A DNA stretch of 64,000 nucleotides from contig NZ_BMZT01000005.1 of assembly GCF_014652935.1 (NCBI RefSeq), forward strand, positions 124,001-188,000, read 5' to 3'. The stretch is from Luteimonas padinae. Lineage in GTDB: Bacteria > Pseudomonadota > Gammaproteobacteria > Xanthomonadales > Xanthomonadaceae. Both the position numbers and the translations under genes were made by a program. Of the stretch, positions 37,798 through 46,368 are shown in pieces; the stretch's first letter is position 1; each line of letters starts with the position of its first letter. The notes beneath the pieces are model-generated. The model was not told the DNA's origin. It made no database searches and saw nothing but the letters and a program-made list of their open reading frames with translations.

Positions 37798-39096
37798 TCA
37801 CGCCTGCGGCGCGATCGCTTCCTGGAAGGTCAACTGCTTGTCGGTGTGCTCGGCGCGCTCGGCGATCCAGTCGATCACCTGCTCCTCCATCACCCGGTTC
37901 TGCAGGCCCGACATAAGCTGGGGATCGTTGCGGTACAAGTCAATGACCTGCTGCGGCTCCTCGTAGGTCGAGGCGATCAGGCGCAGGGTCTCGTCCAGGC
38001 GCTTGCGGTCCAGCACCAGCTGGTGCTTGCGGGCGACCTCGCCCACCAGCAGGCCGACCAGCACGCGCTTGCGCGCCGGCTCCATGAAGTTCTCGTGGGC
38101 GTTGGCCGGCGGCTGCGAGGAACGGCCCTGGCGGCGGTTCTGCTCGGCAACCTGCGCCACCAGCGCACGGGCCTCCTGCTCGACCAGGTTCGGCGGCAGC
38201 TCGACGCCGGCGAAGGCCTCGACCAGCTGCTCGCCGACGGCGCGGCGCAGGCGGTTCATCAGCGCGCCCTTCAGCTCGCGCTCGAGGTTGGTGCGGATGT
38301 CGGCGCGGAACTGCTCCATCTCGCCGCTCTTGACGCCGAAGCTCCTGATGAACGCGGCATCGGCCTCGGGCAGCACCGCTTCGGAGACCTGCTCGGCCTT
38401 GAGGTGCACCTTTGCGGTCTTGCCGGCCAGCTGCGGCACGCGCCACTCGGCCGGGAACGCGACCTCGATGTCCTTTTCGTCGCCGGTGGACATGCCGACC
38501 AGCGCCTGCTCGATGTCGGGCAGCATCGCGCCGGAGCCGATCACCGACACGCCGCGCTCGACGCCCTCGGCGGGCAGGCGCTCGCCCTCGACGTCGGACC
38601 AGGTTTCGATGTCGACCGCGTCGCCTTCCTTCGCGGCCCGCGTCACCGCCGACCAGCTGCGGCGCTGCTGGCGAAGGTTCTCGATCATGCGGTCGATGTC
38701 TTCCTCGGTGACCTCGGCCACCGCGCGCTCGACCTTCAGGCCGGACACGTCGAGGTCGCCGAAGTCCGGCACCACCTCGAAGGTCGCGACGTAGGCGAGT
38801 TCGTCGCCTTCGGCCGGCTCGATCTTCGGCTGGCCGGCGATGCGCAGCGCGTTGTCGCGCACGGCACCGTCGAAGCCTTCGCGCAGCAGGCCGTCGAGGA
38901 CTTCGCCGCGCACCTGCTGGCCGAAGCGCTGCTCGATCACCTTCGCGGGCACCTTGCCGGGGCGGAAGCCCTTGATGCGCGCGGTGCGGGCGATCTCGCG
39001 GAGGCGGCCGCCGACCTGTTCCTGGAGGCGGTCGGCCGGCAGGTTGATGGTCATCCTGCGCCCGAGGTTGCCGACGGTCTCGACTGAAACTTGCAT
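37798..39096 (-). CDS. tig: Trigger factor
   Basis: 432-residue ribosome-bound chaperone. The N-terminal domain contains the ribosome-docking motif in [19 protein letters not shown]; the FKBP-like domain (about 160-245, [14 protein letters not shown]...) and the C-terminal chaperone arms follow. The ATG at 39094-39096 gives [20 protein letters not shown], the family start. It is first in tig-clpP-clpX. The acidic, charged C-terminus and length are normal. Confidence 0.97.
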   Translation of the reverse strand: MQVSVETVGNLGRRMTINLPADRLQEQVGGRLREIARTARIKGFRPGKVPAKVIEQRFGQQVRGEVLDGLLREGFDGAVRDNALRIAGQPKIEPAEGDELAYVATFEVVPDFGDLDVSGLKVERAVAEVTEEDIDRMIENLRQQRRSWSAVTRAAKEGDAVDIETWSDVEGERLPAEGVERGVSVIGSGAMLPDIEQALVGMSTGDEKDIEVAFPAEWRVPQLAGKTAKVHLKAEQVSEAVLPEADAAFIRSFGVKSGEMEQFRADIRTNLERELKGALMNRLRRAVGEQLVEAFAGVELPPNLVEQEARALVAQVAEQNRRQGRSSQPPANAHENFMEPARKRVLVGLLVGEVARKHQLVLDRKRLDETLRLIASTYEEPQQVIDLYRNDPQLMSGLQNRVMEEQVIDWIAERAEHTDKQLTFQEAIAPQA

Positions 39097-39229
39097 ACCC
39101 ACTCCTGCCGCCGCGGCCGTTGCCGCGTGCTCTGGTTGTCTGGTTGGCCGGCCTGCCGGGCAGTGCCCGCGTCCGGCGACGGAACGGGATATTTTGGCGG
39201 AATCCCGCCGCTGCCGCCAGCACTGCGCG

Positions 39230-39258
39230 TTGACACCATCCGGGGCGCTCCCGACAAT
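39230..39258 (+). promoter_or_regulatory. Predicted promoter of the tRNA cluster
   Basis: TTGACA and GACAAT are separated by 17 bp, 42 bp before tRNA-Pro. The -35 is a perfect consensus, the -10 matches four of six. Confidence 0.6.
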
Positions 39259-39300
39259 GCCCCGTGGCCCGCCATTCCACCGGCTCCGGGCCACGTCCGT

Positions 39301-39377
39301 CGGGGTATAGCGCAGTCTGGTAGCGCGCCTGCTTTGGGAGCAGGATGTCGGGGGTTCGAATCCCTCTACCCCGACCA
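39301..39377 (+). tRNA. tRNA-Pro(TGG)
   Basis: 77 nt with encoded CCA; CGGGGTA pairs with TACCCCG, the anticodon loop TTTGGGA reads TGG (Pro), T loop GGTTCGAATCC. Confidence 0.96.
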
Positions 39378-39382
39378 TCCCC

Positions 39383-39459
39383 GCGCCCGTAGCTCAACCG
39401 GATAGAGCACCGGCCTTCTAAGCCGGTGGTTGCAGGTTCGAGTCCTGCCGGGCGCGCCA
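39383..39459 (+). tRNA. tRNA-Arg(TCT)
   Basis: 77 nt with encoded CCA; GCGCCCG pairs with CGGGCGC, the anticodon loop CTTCTAA reads TCT (Arg). Only 5 bp separate it from tRNA-Pro, so both come from one transcript. Confidence 0.96.
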
Positions 39460-39541
39460 CAGGCCTGCCCACGCGCACGTCGCACTTTTCGCATCGAGCC
39501 GCTACAATGGCCGGCCCCCGGCACTGCCGGCGGCACCAGTG

Positions 39542-39618
<77 letters not shown>

Positions 39619-39682
39619 GCTTTCCCGCCTGGCCGGCGGGTGTTGATCGACCGGCCAGCGCTTTGGTACCATTTCCCGCTCG

Positions 39683-39758
39683 GGGCCGTTAGCTCAGTTG
39701 GTAGAGCAGTTGACTCTTAATCAATAGGTCCAAGGTTCGAATCCTTGACGGCCCACCA
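39683..39758 (+). tRNA. tRNA-Lys(CTT)
   Basis: 76 nt with encoded CCA; GGGCCGT pairs with ACGGCCC and the anticodon loop CTCTTAA reads CTT (Lys). TTGATC-N18-TACCAT at 39643-39672 may be its promoter. Confidence 0.95.
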
Positions 39759-39767
39759 AACCCGAAG

Positions 39768-39794
39768 CGCCCGGCACCGCCGGGCGTTTTTTTT
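39768..39794 (+). terminator. Rho-independent terminator between tRNA-Lys and tRNA-Leu
   Basis: CGCCCGGC-ACC-GCCGGGCG is followed by eight T. It closes the Pro-Arg-His-Lys unit, so tRNA-Leu likely has its own promoter or depends on read-through. Confidence 0.92.
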
Positions 39795-39817
39795 GCCCGG
39801 GCCCACCCCGGGCCGAT

Positions 39818-39905
<88 letters not shown>

Positions 39906-39978
39906 CCTGCAGATGCACGCCGCGCACCCCGTGTATCCTCGGGGCCGGCACCTTTCATCGAACCCTTGGGGGGACTTC

Positions 39979-40740
39979 ATGCGCAGCGGCAATCCGGTCC
40001 TGTCGGACTCCACGTTCCTCGACCTCGGCAGCGGCACCGTCGTCTCCCGCGACGCCGGGGCGATGACCATCAACGGCACGGTCAACAAGACCGCGTTCCT
40101 GCTGCTCCTGACGGTGCTCACGGCGGCCTTCGCCTGGAGCCAGGCGTTCGCCGCCCCCGGCGAGCTCGCGCCCGGCTTCTCGGTCTACATGTGGGGCGGC
40201 GCGATCGGCGGCTTCGTCCTGGCACTGGTCACGGTGTTCAAGAAGGAATGGGCGCCGGTCACCGCGCCGCTGTACGCCCTGGTCGAGGGCTTCTTCCTCG
40301 GCGCGATCTCGGCGCTCTACAACCACCTGTACGAAGGCATCGTGCTGCAGGCGGTGATGCTGACCTTCGGCACCCTGTTCGCCCTGCTCTTCGCCTACCG
40401 CTCGGGCTGGATCAGGGCCACGGAGAACTTCAAGCTGGGCGTGGTCGCGGCCACCGGCGGCATCGCGCTGGTCTACCTGGCGACGATCGTGCTGGGCTTC
40501 TTCGGCATCAACATCCCGATGATCCACGACAACGGCATCGTCGGCATCGGCTTCAGCCTGTTCGTGATCGTGATCGCCGCGCTGAACCTGGTGCTGGACT
40601 TCGACTTCATCGAGGCCGGTGCCGAGCAGGGCGCGCCGAAGTACATGGAGTGGTACGGCGCCTTCGGCCTGATGGTCACCCTGGTCTGGCTGTACATCGA
40701 ATTCCTGCGCCTGCTGGCGAAGCTGCAGTCGCGCGACTGA
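39979..40740 (+). CDS. Bax inhibitor-1/YccA family membrane protein
   Basis: 253-residue integral membrane protein with about seven hydrophobic segments from residue 37 on, related to the BI-1/TMBIM family that handles calcium and interacts with membrane proteases in bacteria. Visible: TAAFAWSQAF, VEGFFLGAISALYNHLYEGI, the acidic loop region near DFDFIEAGAEQGAPKYMEWYGAF and LVWLYIEFLRLL at the end. The ATG at 39979 follows a G-rich GGGGGGAC (ribosome-site-like). It stands alone after the tRNA cluster and ends with a strong terminator. Role in this organism unknown. Confidence 0.85.
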   Translation: MRSGNPVLSDSTFLDLGSGTVVSRDAGAMTINGTVNKTAFLLLLTVLTAAFAWSQAFAAPGELAPGFSVYMWGGAIGGFVLALVTVFKKEWAPVTAPLYALVEGFFLGAISALYNHLYEGIVLQAVMLTFGTLFALLFAYRSGWIRATENFKLGVVAATGGIALVYLATIVLGFFGINIPMIHDNGIVGIGFSLFVIVIAALNLVLDFDFIEAGAEQGAPKYMEWYGAFGLMVTLVWLYIEFLRLLAKLQSRD

Positions 40741-40763
40741 GCCTCCCGCACATGCAGTGAGAG

Positions 40764-40798
40764 GAAGGGCGCCTTGTCGGGCGCCCTTCGCTTTTTTT
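40764..40798 (+). terminator. Rho-independent terminator after the BI-1 gene
   Basis: GAAGGGCGC (40764-40772) pairs with GCGCCCTTC (40781-40789) and is followed by TTTTTTT. It ends the BI-1 gene transcript. Confidence 0.9.
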
Positions 40799-40819
40799 GC
40801 CGGGAGAAAGGAAAAGCTT

Positions 40820-41045
40820 TTGCCACGGATGACGCGGATGGACGCGGATCTACACGGATCGGGCAAGAGCTGTTTTTTGCAGGAGGGCAACCGTGGTTCG
40901 GGGAGCGGCCGGAAACCTGGCAGCAGCAACTGCTGCGACCCGCCTGGGCTTCAGCCCGCTGCAGACGCGGTGTTCCGGGATCAAACTGAAGGAAGCTCCT
41001 GCTCTATCCGTGTAGATCCGCGTCCATCCGCGTCATCCGTGGCAA
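40820..41045. repeat. Long inverted repeat of CGGAT boxes, copy 3
   Basis: Arms of about 45 bp (40820-40864 and 41001-41045) pair with about two mismatches; the centre is about 136 bp, the longest of the three copies. Each arm has four CGGAT boxes at about 10-bp steps. It accounts for most of the 347-bp gap between the BI-1 gene and nhaC (40741-41087). In the centre, ACTGCTGCGACCCGCC and nearby CAGC/GCTG runs could pair locally, but I see no open frame of interest. Confidence 0.9.
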
Positions 41046-41087
41046 GGCATCTGCTTCCCACGCCCCCGCCAACGCCCGGGAAGGTGC

Positions 41088-42416
41088 TCAGGCCGCGCGC
41101 GTCGGGCTCGCCGCCGGGGCGTCCGCGCGCCGCGGCCAGGCCATGAAGGCCATGGCGATGAGGACCAGGATCCAGCAGTAGAAGACGGTGCCGGCGAGCG
41201 CCAGCGGGGAGACCGAGGCCAGGCCGGCGGCCAGCAGGATCTGCGCGCCGTAGGGCAGGATGCCCTGGGGCACGCAGGCGAAGATGTCGAGCACGCTGGC
41301 TGCCCTGCGCGGACTGATGCCGTGGCGCTGCGCGATGTCCCGGGCGACATCGCCGCTGACCAGGATCGCCACGGTGTTGTTGGCGGTGAACACGTCCGCG
41401 GTCGCCGACAGCGCGGCGATGCTGAACTCGCCGGTGCGGCGCCCGGTATGTCCGCGGGCGAAGCGCGCGATCGCACGCGCCAGCCACTCGAGGCCGCCGG
41501 CGGCCTTCATCAGCGCGCCGACACCGCCGATCAGCAGGGACAGCAGCAGGATCTCGGTCATGCCTTCGAAGCCGGTCCAGATGTCGCCGGCAAGGTGCAC
41601 CACGTCGTAGCCCGGAGACAGGGCGATGCCGGAGATGCCGGCCAGCGCGAGCCCGATGCCCAGCACCAGGATCACGTCCAGCCCGCTCAGCGCCAGCACC
41701 AGCACCAGCACATAGGGCAGCACCAGCCAGGCCGAGGCCGGCTCGTCCGTCGTCACCGGCGCCGGCTCGCCGAGGAACGCCAGCAGGGCGATGGTCACCA
41801 GCGCGGCCGGCAGCGCGATCGCGAAGTTCTCGCGGAACTTGTCGCGCATCTCGGCGCCCTGGCTGCGGGTCGCGGCGATGGTGGTGTCCGAGATCACCGA
41901 CAGGTTGTCGCCGAACATGGCGCCACCGATCACCGCCCCCAGCACCAGCGCGCGGTCCAGGCCCGATGCGTCGGCCACGCCGAGCGCGATCGGCACCACC
42001 GCCGCGATCGTGCCCATCGAGGTGCCGATGGCCAGCGAGATCAGCGCGGAGACCACGAACAGCCCGGGCAGCAGCAGCGCCGACGGCACCGCGCCGATGC
42101 CCAGCGCCACCACCGCGTCGACGGCACCGATCGCCTGCGAGACGTAGGCGAAGGCGCCCGCCAGCAGGAAGATCAGGCACATGGTCATGATGTTCGGGTC
42201 GCCCATGCCGCGCAGCAGGGTTTCGCCGGCGCGCACGCCGCGGCGATGGGCGATCCAGGCCGCCAGCGCCAGCGCCGGCAGGATCGCGACGGGTGCGCGC
42301 AGCTGGTAGAAGCCCATGTCCTCGCCCTGCAGCGTGAAGTACAGGCCGCTGCCGAAGAACAGCGCCAGGAACAGCAGCAGCGGGGTCAGCGCCAGGGCGC
42401 TGGGGCGGGTTTCCAT
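41088..42416 (-). CDS. nhaC: NhaC-family Na+/H+ antiporter
   Basis: 442-residue membrane protein with about eleven hydrophobic helices, of the NhaC/ArgO-like antiporter group. Typical segments are IGTSMGTIAAVVPIALGVADASG, IGGAMFGDNLSVISDTTIAATRSQGAEMRDKFREN and ADVFTANNTVAILVSG, which carry the charged and polar residues for cation exchange. The ATG at 42414-42416 gives METRPSALALTPLLLFLAL. Sodium specificity is inferred from family; lactate or malate exchangers of the same fold are an alternative. It lies 150 bp downstream of icd and behind a terminator. Confidence 0.88.
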   Translation of the reverse strand: METRPSALALTPLLLFLALFFGSGLYFTLQGEDMGFYQLRAPVAILPALALAAWIAHRRGVRAGETLLRGMGDPNIMTMCLIFLLAGAFAYVSQAIGAVDAVVALGIGAVPSALLLPGLFVVSALISLAIGTSMGTIAAVVPIALGVADASGLDRALVLGAVIGGAMFGDNLSVISDTTIAATRSQGAEMRDKFRENFAIALPAALVTIALLAFLGEPAPVTTDEPASAWLVLPYVLVLVLALSGLDVILVLGIGLALAGISGIALSPGYDVVHLAGDIWTGFEGMTEILLLSLLIGGVGALMKAAGGLEWLARAIARFARGHTGRRTGEFSIAALSATADVFTANNTVAILVSGDVARDIAQRHGISPRRAASVLDIFACVPQGILPYGAQILLAAGLASVSPLALAGTVFYCWILVLIAMAFMAWPRRADAPAASPTRAA

Positions 42417-42507
42417 CGCTTTATCCGCATGAAGGGATTCGGGATTGTGGCGGTCGCGGGCCAGCGCTGTCGAGGCGCCCTCCGGGATGCCGGCGTTCCA
42501 GAAACGA

Positions 42508-42529
42508 AACGGGCGCCGAAGCGCCCGTT
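42508..42529 (-). terminator. Rho-independent terminator of icd
   Basis: AACGGGCGC-CGAA-GCGCCCGTT forms a 9-bp stem; on the minus strand it is followed by TTCGTTTC. It lies between icd and nhaC. Confidence 0.7.
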
Positions 42530-42567
42530 CCATGATCCGCCCGGGGCCTGCCTGCGCAGGCGACGGG

Positions 42568-43581
42568 TCAGGCCGCCACGCGGCCCGCGATCGCCTTCGC
42601 GAAGGACATCGTGGTGCCCGTGCCGCCGAGGTCGGGGGTCAGCGAGTCCTTGGCCTCCAGGGTCGCGACGATCGCCGCGCGCAGCTGCGTCGCCCGGTCG
42701 GCCATGCCGATGTGGTCGAGCATCTGCGCCGCGCCCAGCAGCAGCGCGCAGGGGTTGGCCACGCCCTTGCCGGCGATGTCCGGCGCGGAGCCGTGCACGG
42801 CCTCGAAGATCGCCGCGTCCTTGCCGATGTTCGCGCCCGGGATCAGCCCCAGGCCGCCGATCAGGCCGGCGCAGAGGTCGGAGATGATGTCGCCGAACAG
42901 GTTGGTGGTCACGATGATGTCGAACTGCTCGGGACGCATGACCAGCTGCATGCAGCAGTTGTCGACGATCATCTCGTTGCACTCGATGTCCGGGTACTCC
43001 TTCGCCACGTCGCGCGCGGCATTGAGGAAGATGCCGGAGGTCGACTTCAGGATGTTCGCCTTGTGCACCACCGTGACTTTCTTGCGGCCAGTGCTGCGCG
43101 CCAGGTCGAAGGCGTAGCGCACGATGCGCTCGGAGCCCTTGCGGGTGTTGCGCGTGATCGAGACCGCCCAGCTGCCGTCGGGCGCGGTTTCCTGGCCTTC
43201 GGCGGTGTACGCGCCTTCGGTGTTCTCGCGCACTGTGATGATGTCGACGCCTTCGGTGAAGCGCGAGCGGGTGTTCGGGAACGAGGTCGCCGGGCGCACG
43301 TTCGCGTACAGGTCGAAGTGGCGGCGCAGCTGCACGTTGATCGACGAGAAGCCGCCGCCGACGGGCGTGGTCAACGGGCTCTTGAGCGCGACCTTGTTGC
43401 GGCTGATGGAATCCAGCGTGGCCTGCGGCAGCAGGTCGCCGTGCTTCTCGAGGGCCACCAGGCCGGCGTCGGCCTCTTCGTACGCCAGCCCGAGCTTCAT
43501 CGCGTCGAGCACGTGCAGGGTGGCGTCCATGATCTCCGGGCCGATGCCATCGCCGCGGATGACCGTGATTGTCTGGGTCAT
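42568..43581 (-). CDS. icd: NAD-dependent isocitrate dehydrogenase
   Basis: 337-residue isocitrate/isopropylmalate dehydrogenase family enzyme. It starts MTQTITVIRGDGIGPEIMD and shows VRENTEGAYTAEGQE, the phosphate-loop and metal residues in NLFGDIISDLCAGLIGGLGLIPGANIG and the HGSAPDIAGKGVANP nucleotide site. The short length and the loop sequence are of the NAD-dependent mitochondrial-like IDH, not the 416-residue NADP enzyme of E. coli. It converts isocitrate to 2-oxoglutarate. Its upstream region to the AhpD-like gene contains only repeat remnants. Confidence 0.92.
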   Translation of the reverse strand: MTQTITVIRGDGIGPEIMDATLHVLDAMKLGLAYEEADAGLVALEKHGDLLPQATLDSISRNKVALKSPLTTPVGGGFSSINVQLRRHFDLYANVRPATSFPNTRSRFTEGVDIITVRENTEGAYTAEGQETAPDGSWAVSITRNTRKGSERIVRYAFDLARSTGRKKVTVVHKANILKSTSGIFLNAARDVAKEYPDIECNEMIVDNCCMQLVMRPEQFDIIVTTNLFGDIISDLCAGLIGGLGLIPGANIGKDAAIFEAVHGSAPDIAGKGVANPCALLLGAAQMLDHIGMADRATQLRAAIVATLEAKDSLTPDLGGTGTTMSFAKAIAGRVAA

Positions 43582-43770
43582 TGAGTGGGGTCCATGCTGG
43601 GGGGACGCCGGGCGCGATGCGGGGCGTCAGGGGGACGGAATGCAGCGGCCAATTATGCCAAAAGCGGCCGTTTCCTGCCGCCCGGCGGGGCCTGGACGCT
43701 GTGATCCACGGGCGCCTGCAACCCGCCGGAAGCCGGCCCGGCGGCCGCGGGAACCGCTTGGGAGCCGCCC

Positions 43771-43800
43771 GGATCGCGGCCATGGCCGCTCCCACAGAGG
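43771..43800. repeat. Solitary REP-like unit, GTGGGAGCGGCC variant
   Basis: Read on the minus strand: CCTCTGTGGGAGCGGCCATG then GCCGCGATCC. It keeps the GGAGCGGC head and CCGCGAtcc tail of the GTAGGAGCGGC units, with the palindromic GCGGCCATGGCCGC core. It lies in the icd-AhpD-like gap. Confidence 0.5.
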
Positions 43801-43858
43801 CTCCCTGGGGCTTCTACAGGGGACTCCTTGGGGGCTCCCACGCGGGCGGCCGTGGGCG

Positions 43859-44236
43859 TCAGCCGTGGACGTGCTCGCCGGGGGCTTCGGCGCCGGCTTC
43901 GAGCTGGTCGAGGAAGTCGACCGCACGGCGCAGGTGCGGGATGACGATGCTGCCGCCCACCACCAGGCCGATCGAGAAGGCCTCGAACATCGCGTCGCGG
44001 CCGACCCCGGCGTCGCGGCACTTGGCCACGTGGTAGCTGATGCAATCGTCGCAGCGCAGCACCAGCGAGGCGACCAGGCCCAGCAGCTCCTTGGTCGCCA
44101 CGTCCAGCGCGCCGGCCTGGTAGGCCTGGGTATCGAGCGCGAAGAACCGGCGCACCACCTGGTTGGGCTCGGCCAGGATGCGTTGGTTCATGCGCTCGCG
44201 GAACTCGGTGAAGGCGCGGACGCGGTCGTCGCTCAT
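43859..44236 (-). CDS. AhpD-like carboxymuconolactone decarboxylase family protein
   Basis: 125-residue helical protein of the CMD/AhpD family. It carries the redox motif CDDCISYH (Cys-x2-Cys-x3-His) after an FALDTQAYQAGALDVATKELLGL helix, as in alkylhydroperoxidase AhpD. Such proteins are disulfide or peroxide reductases; a decarboxylase role is unlikely here because of the CxxC. Its ATG overlaps the TGA of the glutaredoxin gene (ATGA), so it is co-translated with grxC and may use glutathione. Ends GEHVHG. Confidence 0.88.
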   Translation of the reverse strand: MSDDRVRAFTEFRERMNQRILAEPNQVVRRFFALDTQAYQAGALDVATKELLGLVASLVLRCDDCISYHVAKCRDAGVGRDAMFEAFSIGLVVGGSIVIPHLRRAVDFLDQLEAGAEAPGEHVHG

Positions 44237-44511
44237 GCGCCCTTCCCTCCCAGCAGCGGCTCGAAACCACCGGCGCGGTGCAGCGCCATCATGTCGTCGT
44301 AGCCGCCGACGTGGACGTCGCCGACGAAGATCTGCGGCACCGAGGTGCGTCCGGCCAGGGCGACCATCTTCTCGCGCTCGGCGGGGTCGGTGTCGATCCG
44401 CACCTCGGTCCACTCCAGGCCCTTGCTGCGCAGGAAGTTCTTGGCGGCGACGCAGTAGGCGCATACGGCGCTGGTGTACATCGTGATCTGGGGGGTGGCT
44501 TGCTCGTTCAA
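44233..44511 (-). CDS. grxC: Glutaredoxin 3
   Basis: 92-residue glutaredoxin: ITMYTSAVCAYCVAAKNFLRSKGLEWTEVRID, then RTSVPQIFVGDVHVGGYDDMMALHRAGGFEPLL, with the TVP-type Ser-Val-Pro cis-Pro and GGYDD glutathione site. The active site is CAYC rather than the usual CPYC. The only well-placed start is TTG at 44511, which has GGAG six bases before it; an internal ATG lies 11 codons on but would cut into the first strand. It diverges from bepA. Confidence 0.88.
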   Translation of the reverse strand: MNEQATPQITMYTSAVCAYCVAAKNFLRSKGLEWTEVRIDTDPAEREKMVALAGRTSVPQIFVGDVHVGGYDDMMALHRAGGFEPLLGGKGA

Positions 44512-44694
44512 GTCGGTCTCCGGAAACTTGCGGGGTCGGCGATGGTCCGATTGTGCGGCCCCGGCGCGTGAAAGCCACCCCGCACGTGCGGGCCGCAGCG
44601 TCGCGGCCATGCGGATTAACACGGTATTCACTCCCTGCGCCGGGCACGCCCGCATCCTGTCCCCAGCCTTTTCAGGACCCGACCGCACATCCAC

Positions 44695-46278
44695 ATGCGC
44701 CCGCTTTCCGCCGCCATTGCCATGGTCTTCGCGCTCGCCGTCGCGCCTTCGGCCGCGCAGCAGCGCCTGCCCGACATCGGATCCTCCGCCGACACCGTGC
44801 TCGCACCCGCCCAGCAGGAGGAGTACGGCCAGATGCTGCTGGCGCAGCTGCGCCACTACGACTACGTCCTCGACGATCCGCTGGTCGACAGCTGGCTGCG
44901 CGGCCTCGGCAACCGCCTGGCGGCCGCCAGCGACCAGCCGGCCCAGCCCTTCACCTTCTTCATGATGAAGGACCGTTCGATCAACGCCTTCGCCACCCTC
45001 GGCGGCTACATCGGCACGAACGCCGGGCTGGTGCTGGCGGCGGAGACCGAGGACGAAGTCGCCGGCGTGATCGCCCACGAGGTCGCCCACGTCACCCAGG
45101 CGCACGTGCTGCGCAGCGTCGAGCGCGCGCAGCGCGACAGCATCCCGCTCCTGCTCGCCATGCTGGGCGCCGTGGCCGTGGCCTCGCAGAGCGGCAGCTC
45201 GTCCGGCGACGCCGGCATGGCCGCCCTCGCCAGCCTGCAGGGCCTCGCCCTGCAGCGGCAGATCGACTACACCCGCTCCAACGAATCCGAGGCCGACCGG
45301 CTCGGCATGCGCACCCTGTCGCGCAGCGGCTACGACACCGCGGCCATGGCGCGCATGTTCGAGCGCATGCAGGCGATGTCGCGCACCAACCAGGGCGGCG
45401 AGCGCGAACGCCTGCCCGACTACATGCGCACGCACCCGGTCACCACCACCCGCATCAGCGAGACGCGGCAGCTCGCCGAGCAGTACCAGGGACGCGAGGC
45501 CGGCGCCTTCGCCACCGGCGGCCTGGCCGGGAACAGCCTGCTGCTGCCGCCGGGCCTGCGCCCGGGTGCGGGCGGCGGCGTCCCGGGGCCCGCCGACACC
45601 ACGGTCCAGTTCGGCTGGGTCCGCGAGCGCCTGCGCGTGCTGAGCGCCAACACACCCCGCGAGGCGATCGCCGAATACGGCCGGCTCGGCCGCGCCGGCC
45701 CGCTCGACGACGCCCAGCGCTACGGGCTGGCGGTGGCGCAACTGCTCGCCGGCAGCGGCGCCGAGGCGGCGCGCGGCTTCCAGGCCCTGCTGGCCACGCA
45801 CCCCGACGACACCTGGCTGCTGCTCGGCCTGGCCCAGGCCGAAGCCCGCCAGGGCCACCACGCCGCCGCCGACGCCCGCTTCGAAGCGCTGGTCCGGCGC
45901 ATGCCGCGCAACCGCGCGGTGGTGCTGGCCTATGCCGAAGTGCTGGCCGAGCGCAACAACGCCGAGGCCGGCCGCCGCGCCCAGGACATCCTGCGGCCGC
46001 TGATGGCGGCGTCCGGGGACGATCCCGTGTTCCAGCGCACCTTCGCGCGCGCCAGCGAGATCGCCGGTGACCCCGTGCGCGCGGGCGAGGCCTGGGCGGA
46101 GAGCGCCTACCTGAACGGCCGCGCCGAGCAGGCGCTGATGCAGCTGAACACCCTGCGCCGGCGCGACGACCTCGACTACTACGCCCGCGCGCGCATCGAC
46201 GCCCGCATCGCCGCCATCACCCCGACCGTGCTCGAACTCCGCCGCCAGGGCATCCGCGACCCCGACCTGCGCAAGTAG
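44695..46278 (+). CDS. bepA: M48 metalloprotease/chaperone BepA
   Basis: 527-residue periplasmic zinc protease of the YfgC/BepA type, which checks outer-membrane LptD and BamA assembly. Signal peptide MRPLSAAIAMVFALAVAPSAAQ, then the peptidase domain with HEVAH (residues 128-132), NESEADRLG as third ligand, and a C-terminal TPR part (about 300-527). A Leu/Val/Ala-rich stretch after HEVAH (LLLAMLGAVAVA) is the usual amphipathic region. It diverges from grxC; 183 bp lie between the starts. Confidence 0.94.
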   Translation: MRPLSAAIAMVFALAVAPSAAQQRLPDIGSSADTVLAPAQQEEYGQMLLAQLRHYDYVLDDPLVDSWLRGLGNRLAAASDQPAQPFTFFMMKDRSINAFATLGGYIGTNAGLVLAAETEDEVAGVIAHEVAHVTQAHVLRSVERAQRDSIPLLLAMLGAVAVASQSGSSSGDAGMAALASLQGLALQRQIDYTRSNESEADRLGMRTLSRSGYDTAAMARMFERMQAMSRTNQGGERERLPDYMRTHPVTTTRISETRQLAEQYQGREAGAFATGGLAGNSLLLPPGLRPGAGGGVPGPADTTVQFGWVRERLRVLSANTPREAIAEYGRLGRAGPLDDAQRYGLAVAQLLAGSGAEAARGFQALLATHPDDTWLLLGLAQAEARQGHHAAADARFEALVRRMPRNRAVVLAYAEVLAERNNAEAGRRAQDILRPLMAASGDDPVFQRTFARASEIAGDPVRAGEAWAESAYLNGRAEQALMQLNTLRRRDDLDYYARARIDARIAAITPTVLELRRQGIRDPDLRK

Positions 46279-46301
46279 GGCCAGCCGGCCGCCTCGTGAC
46301 A

Positions 46302-46334
46302 GTGTCACCAGACTGTCACCAAACCGTCGTCTAA
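46302..46334 (+). promoter_or_regulatory. Pho box upstream of phoB (three 11-bp units)
   Basis: GTGTCACCAGA, CTGTCACCAAA and CCGTCGTCTAA follow one another in exact 11-bp steps; CTGTCAC is the PhoB half-site core. A TCTAAT in the last unit can serve as -10. It lies 35 bp before the phoB start and suggests autoactivation by PhoB. Confidence 0.85.
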
Positions 46335-46368
46335 TGGCGCCGACCCCCCAGAAGCGAGCGGTGACCGC

